A stretch of DNA of 42,218 bases from an uncultured Agathobaculum sp. (GTDB lineage Bacteria > Bacillota > Clostridia > Oscillospirales > Butyricicoccaceae): positions 1 through 42,218 of the forward strand of contig NZ_CALWUM010000018.1 in NCBI RefSeq assembly GCF_944384765.1. Reading direction: 5' to 3'. The stretch's first letter is position 1, and each line of letters begins with the position of its first letter. The position numbers and the translations under genes were made by a program. This document shows, in pieces, positions 34,530 through 41,910 of the stretch. The notes beneath the pieces were generated by a model. It worked only from the letters and a program-made list of their open reading frames with translations. It did no database searches and was not told the DNA's origin.

Positions 34530-35864
34530 TCAGTAGTTCCAGTCCTGCGTGACCAGCGAGAACCGGCTTCGGATGCCCTCCGCGCCGAGCGCCAGCGCGC
34601 TGTTCTGCGCCTCGTCGGCGATCTTGGCAAAATACACCGCCTGGCTGCTCTCACCCAGCTGGATCAGATCGGTGCGCCCGGCGTAATACTCGCGCGTGGC
34701 GCCTGTGGCGGCATAAATGGAAAACAGATGGATGCGGCTGTTTGGGCCGACATATTCATAAAACTCGACTTCACTGAGGCTGTTCTCCGTGGTCTTGACC
34801 GCGGTGATGCGCTCGTGCCATTGCTGGTCGATGGTCAGCCGCCAGCCGTCCGAAATATTGTCGTAAGTGGTCGCGACCATGGTGGGCGCCTTGTCCACAC
34901 TGTATGCATACCAGTCCAGCATGAACACCGCGTCCGAGGCGGCAGCGTCCGTATACCCCGCCATGAGCACCGCGCGCGGCAGCTCGATCGCGTTGTCGCC
35001 GTTGATGTCCGCCGCGTAGACCGTGATCGGACGGTAGGTGCTGCGGGTAGCCGAGTCCTCGCTGTCCAGCGCAAGGTTGTCCAGTGTGCTGCCGGTATAG
35101 ACAAAGATATCGGTCGTCAGGCCCACGCCGCTTGCCATGCGTTCCTCCGCAAAGACCGCGGCATTACCGTCCGACAGGCGACCGCTGCGCATTCGCTCGA
35201 CCGACGCGGTCTCCGGGCTGGTGGCTGCCTCGCCCGCCAACCGCAGATCCCCGGTCTGGTACTGATACAGCCGCGCCACGCGCTTGCCGCCCGGGTCGGT
35301 GGTCAACAGCAGCAGGTCGCGCGCGCCGTCGCCGGTCAGGTCGGTCAGCTCCATGGCGGAATATTCGGTTTCTAGCAGCACACCGGGCGCGCCGTTTTCA
35401 TCAAAGTCGCACATGGTCAAAGCGCCGGTGCCGTCGCCGGTCAGGCGCCAGGTGATCACCATGCCGCGGCGTCCCTCCGGCGTGATCACCGGATAGTCCA
35501 CCGACTGAATCGCCGTGGCCTGTCCCTCTACCGAGCCGGTGCAGACATATTGGTCGTCCTGCTTGCGGTAGACATAAACTTCAAAGGTGTTGCTGGTTGC
35601 CGAGGTCGAACCGCGGAAAAACGCGACCGCCTCGTCTACGCCGTCGCCGTCCAGGTCGGTCAGCTGCACCGAGGAGCGGTTTTCGCCCTCGGTCGGCGCG
35701 GTATAGGAAACGCCCGAAGCGAGCAGGTGCTCAAGCTCGGACTGCAGGGATTGATAATTGGTCGATGGCCTGGGTGCGGCCAACAGGTCGTCGCCCGATG
35801 GAAAGGTGCAACCGCCCAATAGCAGCAGGGACAGCAGCGCCGGAAGGATTCGGAACGGTTTCAT
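34530..35864 (-). CDS. large lipoprotein with FG-GAP/VCBS-like repeats
   Basis: 444 aa. Signal peptide with lipobox LGGC (Cys19), so lipid-anchored outside the membrane. The mature protein has at least three Asp-rich calcium-binding-like loops (LTDLDGDGVDEA near residue 72, LTDLTGDGARDL, ADINGDNAIEL), the pattern of beta-propeller integrin-alpha/VCBS proteins. First gene of the lipoprotein-regulator-kinase cluster, so it could be a sensor accessory or a regulated surface protein; a direct role is not shown. Confidence 0.85.
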   Translation of the reverse strand: MKPFRILPALLSLLLLGGCTFPSGDDLLAAPRPSTNYQSLQSELEHLLASGVSYTAPTEGENRSSVQLTDLDGDGVDEAVAFFRGSTSATSNTFEVYVYRKQDDQYVCTGSVEGQATAIQSVDYPVITPEGRRGMVITWRLTGDGTGALTMCDFDENGAPGVLLETEYSAMELTDLTGDGARDLLLLTTDPGGKRVARLYQYQTGDLRLAGEAATSPETASVERMRSGRLSDGNAAVFAEERMASGVGLTTDIFVYTGSTLDNLALDSEDSATRSTYRPITVYAADINGDNAIELPRAVLMAGYTDAAASDAVFMLDWYAYSVDKAPTMVATTYDNISDGWRLTIDQQWHERITAVKTTENSLSEVEFYEYVGPNSRIHLFSIYAATGATREYYAGRTDLIQLGESSQAVYFAKIADEAQNSALALGAEGIRSRFSLVTQDWNY

Positions 35865-35906
35865 GGATCTCTCCCATTCGTTGTATGCAAATATTTATAC
35901 AGTATC

Positions 35907-35912
35907 AGTATA
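35907..35912 (-). promoter_or_regulatory. -10 of the lipoprotein/two-component operon
   Basis: A minus-strand TATACT preceded by TGC (extended -10), about 43 nt before the ATG. No good -35 is apparent. Confidence 0.45.
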
Positions 35913-36026
35913 GCACAACATAGTGTGGTTTGGTACAGGAATTTGCATAAATTTTATCTTCTTTTGCCGTCCTCAGCCGTCCAAAACCGTGCATCTGTTT
36001 TTTCTCCCCCGAGCCCTGCATCCGGA

Positions 36027-36055
36027 TTGACAAAACCCGCCGCAGCGCGTATACT
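36027..36055 (+). promoter_or_regulatory. promoter of the tRNA-Leu locus
   Basis: Consensus TTGACA (36027-36032), 17-bp spacer, TATACT (36050-36055). The first thing transcribed is the truncated tRNA copy. Confidence 0.85.
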
Positions 36056-36069
36056 AAACGGGTATCCCC

Positions 36070-36112
36070 GCGGGTATGGCGGAATGGCAGACGCGCCAGA
36101 TTTAGGTTCTGT
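36070..36112 (+). pseudogene. truncated 5' half of tRNA-Leu(UAG)
   Basis: 43 nt aligning with the first half of the intact tRNA-Leu at 36242: the same acceptor strand GCGGGTA, D-arm and anticodon loop TTTAGGT, but with one deletion in the D-arm, a weakened anticodon stem, and then unrelated sequence. There is no variable arm, T-arm or 3' acceptor strand. Either a decayed tandem duplicate or an attachment-site remnant. Confidence 0.75.
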
Positions 36113-36241
36113 CACATCAGTGAAGGATTTTCCCATCAACCGGGTAAAAGTAGGCATGACCTGTTTTATAGATGCGAGTCAAGCACAACACTCAGTCGCG
36201 GGCATCCCCTCCCCGAGTAAAAATAGAGGGAAACTGAATAT
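36113..36241. other. 129-bp spacer between the tRNA-Leu fragments, no gene seen
   Basis: No coding sequence, tRNA 3' half or recombinase is recognisable. Its base composition is lower in GC than the surrounding DNA. Confidence 0.5.
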
Positions 36242-36326
36242 GCGGGTATGGCGGAATTGGCAGACGCGCAGGATTTAGGTTCCTGTGAAGTGATTCGTGT
36301 GGGTTCGACCCCCACTACCCGTACCA
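36242..36326 (+). tRNA. tRNA-Leu(UAG)
   Basis: 85 nt including encoded CCA. Acceptor GCGGGTA pairs with TACCCGT (first pair G-U), the anticodon stem is CAGGA/TCCTG with loop TTTAGGT giving anticodon UAG (reads CUN leucine codons), the variable arm is TGAAGTGATTCGT, and the T-arm is GTGGG-TTCGACC-CCCAC. A terminator follows. It is probably expressed from the promoter at 36027 through the pseudo-copy. Confidence 0.93.
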
Positions 36327-36356
36327 AGCGCTGCTGGCATCCCAGCAGCGCTTTTC
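36327..36356 (+). terminator. terminator of tRNA-Leu
   Basis: Stem AGCGCTGCTGG/CCAGCAGCGCT directly after the CCA end with a T-rich tail. Confidence 0.85.
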
Positions 36357-36374
36357 TATAATCTCATTGCCAAA

Positions 36375-36404
36375 TTGTAGGACATAGTGTAAGATAACTA
36401 TAAT
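36375..36404 (+). promoter_or_regulatory. promoter of the zinc-ribbon protein gene
   Basis: TTGTAG (36375-36380), 18-bp spacer, TATAAT (36399-36404). Confidence 0.6.
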
Positions 36405-36424
36405 CAGAGAGAAGGTGTTATTTG

Positions 36425-37561
36425 ATGGAAAAAAACTTGGACCATTTGACTTCCGAGGAAATTGAGACTTTAATGCAACGATATTATGCTGGTGAGTCGG
36501 TTTCCAAATTAACAAAAGAATATGGCATCTCTGTACGTAGTTCAGACCTATACAAGTTATTTCCACCGGAAGTTTTCCCTAATTACATTTGTGAGTATTG
36601 CGGCGAGCCTTTAGTAATTAATCGTCCATCAAAAAACATGAAGAATCTACCAAAATATGAGCGAGACTTATACTGTCCAGTCTGTGGGCACAAACCGTTT
36701 CAACCTCATTGTAATTGCGAAAATTGCCAGGAAAAAGAAAGAAATCTTCAAATGGAGCGGCTGCAGCAGATTGAAGAAGTATATTCCCAGCCACGGACAC
36801 CAGTCGATTTTGCATCTCTTTCTTTTGAAAACAAAGTGTTTTTAGGCGCTATTTGTAGAGCTTTACTCAAAGAAAATCTTTATGAAATTGCACCATTTTC
36901 TAATTCGGAAGTAATTTTGACACCTACGGACATTTTATGCAAGAAGCTATACTCAAGCTTAATTCACAACCAAGTCATAGCGGTGAGTCCACAATCTCCG
37001 TTGGATGCATTTGATATTGATAGTGAAGATTTTCCAAACACTTTCTATACCTATAGAGTCACCTACTTCTTAAATCTAATTTTCCCAGCAAATAAGCAGG
37101 ATCTGTTTACCCAAATATTAAACCCCTGTTACTATTGCCCGGAGCATGCAGACGAAGCAGTTATACTGTGGAAAGAGATTGCAGTTGCTGAATGTATAGA
37201 GTATTTGCAGTATCAATTAGACAAAGTAAACTTTGAATTTACCCCAGGTGAGAAGACTTACAAAACATTTGATATCATTCTAAATGACTTTTCTGTATCA
37301 CAAATTTATGGAATTATTTGGCGTGCGGTGGCTGATGCATCGAAACTGTATCTTGAGAAAGGAATTAGTAAAAAGCATGCGGCAAACAGTGTTATTGGAG
37401 CCTGCGAGCGATATGCCGAGCGTGCAAAAATTAATGGGTGGGATTTAACGCAGTATAATCGCATTAAGGATCTACCCCAAAGCGTACTCTCATTATTCTA
37501 TTTTAATCGTGTACTTGGCATTGGTGACATGGGATTTAGGGTTCCTCCAACAATTGTTTAA
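36425..37561 (+). CDS. zinc-ribbon protein with N-terminal helix-turn-helix, unknown function
   Basis: 378 aa from ATG at 36425 (site GAAGGTG). Residues 1-45 look like a resolvase-type helix-turn-helix (EEIETLMQRYYAGESVSKLTKEYGIS). Then a cysteine-rich stretch at about 56-103: CEYCGEP, CPVCGHKP and CNCENC, able to form one or two zinc ribbons. A further CYYCPEH motif lies near residue 237; the rest is helical. No catalytic motif is recognised. Codon use is AT-rich, unlike the GC-rich core genes, and it sits directly after tRNA-Leu, which suggests horizontal acquisition. DNA-binding regulator or defence-type gene are both possible; I cannot decide. Confidence 0.8.
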   Translation: MEKNLDHLTSEEIETLMQRYYAGESVSKLTKEYGISVRSSDLYKLFPPEVFPNYICEYCGEPLVINRPSKNMKNLPKYERDLYCPVCGHKPFQPHCNCENCQEKERNLQMERLQQIEEVYSQPRTPVDFASLSFENKVFLGAICRALLKENLYEIAPFSNSEVILTPTDILCKKLYSSLIHNQVIAVSPQSPLDAFDIDSEDFPNTFYTYRVTYFLNLIFPANKQDLFTQILNPCYYCPEHADEAVILWKEIAVAECIEYLQYQLDKVNFEFTPGEKTYKTFDIILNDFSVSQIYGIIWRAVADASKLYLEKGISKKHAANSVIGACERYAERAKINGWDLTQYNRIKDLPQSVLSLFYFNRVLGIGDMGFRVPPTIV

Positions 37562-37755
37562 GCCTACCTGTTTAGACGGCTTGTAATAAAGCCGTAAGCC
37601 AAGCCGTAATCTTTTGTAGCTATTCCCCGTGTTTCGCAGGCGTAATACCCAGTGAAATTGAGCACATATGTATGATGTTGTGCCACCAGAAAAATCTTTA
37701 TATTTTTTCCCGTTAATTCTTCACACACTCATCCGCAGGTATTTCGCATTATTTT

Positions 37756-37968
37756 CACATTGACGTATGATCAAATCCTTGCCATGCTGCGCCGGGCTGC
37801 TGATGAGACTGCTGATGGCAGCGACTGGTCTGCGGCGGCGGTCAACCGGGCCGCGGAGAACGGCCCGACGGACGGCCTTGCCTTTACCGCTAAGTGGAAC
37901 TGTCCCCGCTCCGACGTGATTTACTGTCTGCGAGAACAACTGACCTGACCGCATTCCTGTAATACTGG
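37756..37968 (+). pseudogene. SLH-domain gene fragment, copy 1
   Basis: About 210 bp, roughly 85% identical by eye to 41595-41804 and in the same direction. Translated it gives TLTYDQILAMLRRAADETADG..., the end of an S-layer-homology repeat, with no start, upstream domain or promoter. The preceding 37562-37755 holds no gene. Confidence 0.7.
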
Positions 37969-38100
37969 GCAAGTTGCAAAATAGAATCCTTAATTATGCC
38001 AAAGAAAAAGTTAGTGAGAAACGCTAGAAGCAATGTTTCTCACTAACTATATACACAAATTTTCCGTTCAGGCCTGAAAACTACATTTTGCAACTGGCCC
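37967..38100. repeat. 134-bp MITE-like inverted-repeat element / terminator of the M20 operon
   Basis: Terminal inverted repeats of 16 bp with one mismatch (GGGCAAGTTGCAAAAT at 37967-37982 and its inverse at 38085-38100) enclose a perfect 14-bp hairpin (38009-38022 with 38035-38048). On the minus strand the hairpin is followed by TTTTTCTTT, so it also works as an intrinsic terminator for the amidohydrolase gene ending at 38108. Confidence 0.65.
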
Positions 38101-38107
38101 TCTAATC

Positions 38108-39283
38108 TTAATCTTTATGCTGGGACAGATAGTCCAGCGCATATTGCGTATGCATGGCAGCGGAAATCCGCAGACTATCTTCGTCGATATCAAAGTGACC
38201 GTTGTGGTGGTGCGCAGTTTCGCGATCTGCAAAACCTCCCCCAACAAAGACAAATGTTCCGCCTACGTCATTGATGAAGAATGCAAAGTCTTCGCCTGCC
38301 ATGAGAGGCGCAAGATCATAGAGCGCGTCCGCGCCAAACAGTTTCTTGACAACAGACTGTCCGAATGCTGCATTTTCCGGGCTATTCACAACCGCAGGTG
38401 TGCCGACATGATGCAGGATCATCTCGCTTTTTGCCCTGAAGGCGGCAGCCGTATTTTCTGCAATCCGGTTAATCATAACAGGGTAAGCATCGCTGAGCGC
38501 GGGATCAAAATAGCGCAGATTTCCTTCCAAAATTGCCTCATCTGGAATGGCATTAAAGCGTTGTCCCGCAGTCATCTTTCCAATTGTGACCAGGCCGATC
38601 GCCTGCGGGTCGAGTTCGCGGCTGACAATGGTCTGCAAGTTCATCACGATCGCGGCTGCGGCTACCGCGGCATCAATCCCCTGATGGGGAGCAGAAGCAT
38701 GTGCCCCTTTACCTGTGATGCGGAGGGTAAACAGATCCGTGCCAGCCATACGAGCACCCGGAGCGCAGGCGATTTTACCGACCGGGACATCCGACCAGAT
38801 ATGGATGCCAAAGCAGTGGTCTACTCCATCGAAAACGCCCGTCTTCTTAACATCTTGATATGTCCCGCCATGTTCTTCGCCAGATTCGAAAAACAGTTTG
38901 ACCGTTCCGCAGATCTGTTCACGCAGATCGCAGAGGATATGTGCGGCACCGAGCAACGCGGCCACATGTCCATCATGCCCGCATGCATGCATAACACCGT
39001 CGATTTTGGATTTGTACGGACAATCTTCATTTAGTTCCTGTACGGATAAAGCGTCCATGTCGGCACGCAGCGCAATCGTTTTGCCCGGACACGCGCCTTC
39101 GATCGTTGCAACGATACCTGTTGTATCGCCTGCTGGAACGAAGGGAATGCCGAGTTTAGTTAATTCGTCCTGTACAAGCTTAGATGTGTTGAATTCCTGA
39201 AAGCTGACTTCAGGATTCATGTGCAAATGCCGTCGGATGTCCACCATATATGGGTAATACTTTTCAGCAAGCTGTAAAACCAT
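38108..39283 (-). CDS. M20 family metal amidohydrolase
   Basis: 391 aa from MVLQLAEKYYPYM at 39283 (AAGGAGGTCATCAAA site); the longer frame is not used. Zinc-ligand motifs of the M20D/hippurate hydrolase type are present: DMDALSVQE, HACGHDGHVAALLGAA, SGEEHGG, HIWSDVPVG and a C-terminal MAGEDFAFF. Family members cut N-acyl amino acids, indole-acetyl or peptidyl amides. It is 13 nt downstream of a membrane transporter, so a substrate is probably imported and deacylated. Regulated with it by the divergent YheO-type protein (inference). Confidence 0.93.
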   Translation of the reverse strand: MVLQLAEKYYPYMVDIRRHLHMNPEVSFQEFNTSKLVQDELTKLGIPFVPAGDTTGIVATIEGACPGKTIALRADMDALSVQELNEDCPYKSKIDGVMHACGHDGHVAALLGAAHILCDLREQICGTVKLFFESGEEHGGTYQDVKKTGVFDGVDHCFGIHIWSDVPVGKIACAPGARMAGTDLFTLRITGKGAHASAPHQGIDAAVAAAAIVMNLQTIVSRELDPQAIGLVTIGKMTAGQRFNAIPDEAILEGNLRYFDPALSDAYPVMINRIAENTAAAFRAKSEMILHHVGTPAVVNSPENAAFGQSVVKKLFGADALYDLAPLMAGEDFAFFINDVGGTFVFVGGGFADRETAHHHNGHFDIDEDSLRISAAMHTQYALDYLSQHKD

Positions 39284-39296
39284 TTTGATGACCTCC

Positions 39297-40466
39297 TTAA
39301 AGCATATTGACAACAACGCCAGCAATCAGCACAGAAGAAATCGTAACTGTTACAAAACCAGCGGTAACCATCTTGGGCAGGATGTAATTAAGCAGCGCGG
39401 AATGCTCTTCTTCGTTAGATGCCATTGCTTTCGCAACTTCCTGTGACATCAGCAGCGTAGTGGGGAAACCAAAAGTACAGGTCAGGCCAAATGAAATCGC
39501 AAGGCCGGGCGTAACTTTGAGCATCTTGGAAAGGATAAAGCCCATAATAAACACGCCGATAACGCCAAGGGCCATCAGGATAACCAGCGGGATCAGCATA
39601 CTGACAAGCTGGGACGGGGTTGTGTTGGCAAGGTTAGTAAAGATGATAACGGTCGTGGAGAACATGATGAATCCCTGCGATTCGGTCTGCGGCAAAATGT
39701 TTTTCTCAAGAAAGCCAAGCTCACAAAATAGGATACCAAACAACAGCGCAAATACGAAGAAATGAACGTTTCCATTTGTGAGTGTGGAAGCAGTCTGTGC
39801 CAGCGCCGCTACTATGGCGAGCTTAAGCAGCCGGATAGATGGCTTGTTAAAAACTGCAGGCAACTGCAAGAGCTTACGTTTGGTGGCGGTTGAGCCGGAC
39901 TCTTCCACTTTCTCTGCATACAGTTCGATGTTTTTCCTGTCTTTCAAGAAGGTGCGCGCGTCCCGGCGGAGCAGAATCGAAGAAATCGGAATACCGACAA
40001 AGTTTTGCGTGACAAGAACCAGAATGACAAAGCTGCTAAGGTCTGCGAGTCCTTTTTCCGTCAATGCATTGGTCATCAGCAGTGCCGCAGTGTTTGCGCC
40101 GGCAAAGATCGGGGCGCCTGCGATTGCCATATCATGTCCAATCAGGAAGGGGCCGACGATTACAATCATCGCAACGCCGACAATAACACAGAGCAAACTG
40201 ATTACAACCGTTTTCCATTGGCGTTTAAGCTCTGGGAAATCAATCATTGTACCAAGCGATGTAATCAGGATACCGACAAGAAGATTGGAGATGGCTGTCA
40301 GGCACGCAGTATCAAAGATATCTGCAGGCAGCCCACACCAGAATGCAATCAACAAAACAACGGCAATTACCAAGGTGGCCGATAAAATAGCACGTGTTTT
40401 TTCTGCAACGATTTCACCAAAAGCGAAAACAGCGAGCAAGATTGCAAAAGCAATTGTGGCAGTCAT
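39297..40466 (-). CDS. multi-pass membrane transporter, family not assigned
   Basis: 389 aa with about ten to eleven hydrophobic helices and little soluble sequence apart from a central charged loop (RRDARTFLKDRKNIELYAEKVEESGSTATKRKL). Repeated Gly/Thr-rich helices such as SNLLVGILITSLGTMI and ISFGLTCTFGFPTTLL suggest an inverted-repeat carrier. It pairs tightly with the M20 hydrolase and probably moves its substrate. I do not assign a family by eye. Confidence 0.8.
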   Translation of the reverse strand: MTATIAFAILLAVFAFGEIVAEKTRAILSATLVIAVVLLIAFWCGLPADIFDTACLTAISNLLVGILITSLGTMIDFPELKRQWKTVVISLLCVIVGVAMIVIVGPFLIGHDMAIAGAPIFAGANTAALLMTNALTEKGLADLSSFVILVLVTQNFVGIPISSILLRRDARTFLKDRKNIELYAEKVEESGSTATKRKLLQLPAVFNKPSIRLLKLAIVAALAQTASTLTNGNVHFFVFALLFGILFCELGFLEKNILPQTESQGFIMFSTTVIIFTNLANTTPSQLVSMLIPLVILMALGVIGVFIMGFILSKMLKVTPGLAISFGLTCTFGFPTTLLMSQEVAKAMASNEEEHSALLNYILPKMVTAGFVTVTISSVLIAGVVVNML

Positions 40467-40493
40467 GTTACCCCTCCTAATAAAAAATATTCA

Positions 40494-40512
40494 AGATAAT
40501 TAAAAATTATCT
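40494..40512. promoter_or_regulatory. palindromic operator O1 of the cassette
   Basis: AGATAATT-AAA-AATTATCT, a perfect 8-bp inverted repeat, just downstream of the transporter transcription start (-10 at 40521-40526). Confidence 0.65.
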
Positions 40513-40520
40513 TTGACTAT

Positions 40521-40549
40521 AGTATAGTGCATCCATATCCTATTGTAAA
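40521..40549 (-). promoter_or_regulatory. promoter of the transporter-M20 operon
   Basis: A minus-strand TTTACA (40544-40549), 17-bp spacer and TATACT (40521-40526). Confidence 0.75.
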
Positions 40550-40553
40550 TTGT

Positions 40554-40572
40554 AATTATCTATAAGATAATT
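40554..40572. promoter_or_regulatory. palindromic operator O2 of the cassette
   Basis: AATTATCT-ATA-AGATAATT, the same half-sites as O1 in opposite arrangement with the same 3-bp gap, just upstream of the -35 of the transporter promoter and upstream of the regulator promoter. Confidence 0.65.
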
Positions 40573-40584
40573 TTTATATCTTTG

Positions 40585-40613
40585 TTGAAAATTATCAATC
40601 ACTGAGATATAAT
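40585..40613 (+). promoter_or_regulatory. promoter of the YheO-type regulator
   Basis: TTGAAA (40585-40590), 17-bp spacer, TATAAT (40608-40613), overlapping a further half-site AATTATCA at 40590-40597. Confidence 0.8.
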
Positions 40614-40680
40614 GTATATCAAAGGAAAATAAAGGAGTAGGCATCTAATTATTTAAATATCTGAGAAAGGCGGGACAAAA

Positions 40681-41346
40681 ATGTCACAACACAATTTCAA
40701 TCATCCGATATTAAAGTCCTATTCACTTTTTACAGTATTCCTATGCAATGCTTTGGGCTCCCTATATGGCACAGTACTCTATGGCATTGATCCGACAGAG
40801 AAATATGGAGAAGTAATTGCCATGGCTGGTGCAAACACGCAGCGGGATATTGGCGACCCCATGACTCCCTTTGTTAGAAGTGTGTACGAAAGTATGCTCG
40901 TCAAAGGACACAGGGAACTGATCCACGTTGATACCGAGGCAAGCACATCTGATGGACGTATCAAATTATGTTTCTTCCCCATCTATGATGCGGATCAGAT
41001 GATTGGTCTCTTTGTCATTTATACAAGTATCGAGTTGATGTGTGATGCACGGCTGGTGCTCAATCAATTTCTGGGTTTTGACAGTGCCATTGACAGCAAA
41101 AATAAAATCCCCGATATCATAAATGATGAAAATCTCACCCTAACTAAATACATGCTTCAGTTGATTCAAGAAGAAATTGACTCATTTTCTGTCCCCGTTT
41201 CGCGCATGACAATGGATGAAAAAAGGCAAATTGTTCAACAGCTTGCCAAAAAAGAAGTATTTTACGTTAAAGATTCGGTTCGCTCGGTTGCCTCTCTATT
41301 GGAGGTTTCTGTACCTACCGTTTACCGGTTGTTAAAGCAGGAATAA
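40681..41346 (+). CDS. YheO/DauR-type transcriptional regulator
   Basis: 221 aa. N-terminal PAS-like YheO domain (residues about 8-115, with GSLYGTVLYGIDPTEKYGEVIAMAGA and IKLCFFPIYDADQMIGLFVIYT) and a C-terminal helix-turn-helix (VRSVASLLEVSVPTVYRLLKQE), as in DauR, the D-arginine utilisation regulator. RBS GAAAGGCGGG. It is transcribed away from the transporter-M20 operon and probably controls both through the palindromes at 40494 and 40554. Confidence 0.9.
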   Translation: MSQHNFNHPILKSYSLFTVFLCNALGSLYGTVLYGIDPTEKYGEVIAMAGANTQRDIGDPMTPFVRSVYESMLVKGHRELIHVDTEASTSDGRIKLCFFPIYDADQMIGLFVIYTSIELMCDARLVLNQFLGFDSAIDSKNKIPDIINDENLTLTKYMLQLIQEEIDSFSVPVSRMTMDEKRQIVQQLAKKEVFYVKDSVRSVASLLEVSVPTVYRLLKQE

Positions 41347-41349
41347 AAA

Positions 41350-41784
41350 TATAGACATTTTTTGAGAAAAATGTGTTCTTTGGGGCAGCTTCCTTCTTCC
41401 CGGCTAGCGCCGTCACCCGGGCTCAGGCAGTGACCTTCCTCTGGCAGACCGCCGGAGAGCCGAATCCGCTCTCGCCCGCCTCGCCCTTCACCGATATTAC
41501 CAACGGGAGTGCCTACTATTATAGTGCTGTCCTGTGGGCGACGGAACAGGACATTACCGACGGCGTGGGAAACAATCAAGTTCGGCATAAACGGCACATT
41601 GACGTATGACCAAATCCTTGCCATGCTGTGCCGGGCTGCTGGTGAGACTGCTGATGGCAGCGACTGGTCTGCGGTGCCAGTCGACCGGGCCGCGGCAAAC
41701 GGCCTGACGGACGGCCTCATCTTTACTGCCAATGGGAACTGCCCCCGCGCCGTGATTTACTGTCTGTGGAAACAACCGGCCTGA
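41350..41784 (+). pseudogene. SLH-domain gene remnant with frameshift, copy 2
   Basis: S-layer-homology text is readable in two frames: SAVTRAQAVTFLWQTAGEPNP...PFTDITNGSAYYYSAVLWATEQDITDGVG, then after a shift near 41577 KFGINGTLTYDQILAMLCRAAG... to a stop at 41784. The 5' end is cut off close to the regulator stop (41346), and the C-terminal 190 bp are repeated at 37756. No active gene. Confidence 0.75.
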
Positions 41785-41804
41785 CCATATCTCTGTAACA
41801 CTGA
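41595..41804 (+). repeat. direct repeat of 37756-37968
   Basis: About 210 bp, same orientation, flanking the amidohydrolase-transporter-regulator cassette on the right. Confidence 0.65.
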
Positions 41805-41875
41805 ATCCGCCCCGATTACCAGGCAATGTCATTAAATTAGAGACAGAGTCCGGGAGGGAAAACAGCAGAAACGCG

Positions 41876-41910
41876 AGCATCCAAGACGGTCATTCGTTTT
41901 GGATGCTTTT
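41876..41910 (+). terminator. terminator-like hairpin after the SLH remnant
   Basis: GCATCCAA (41877-41884) and TTGGATGC (41899-41906) followed by TTTT. Confidence 0.6.
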
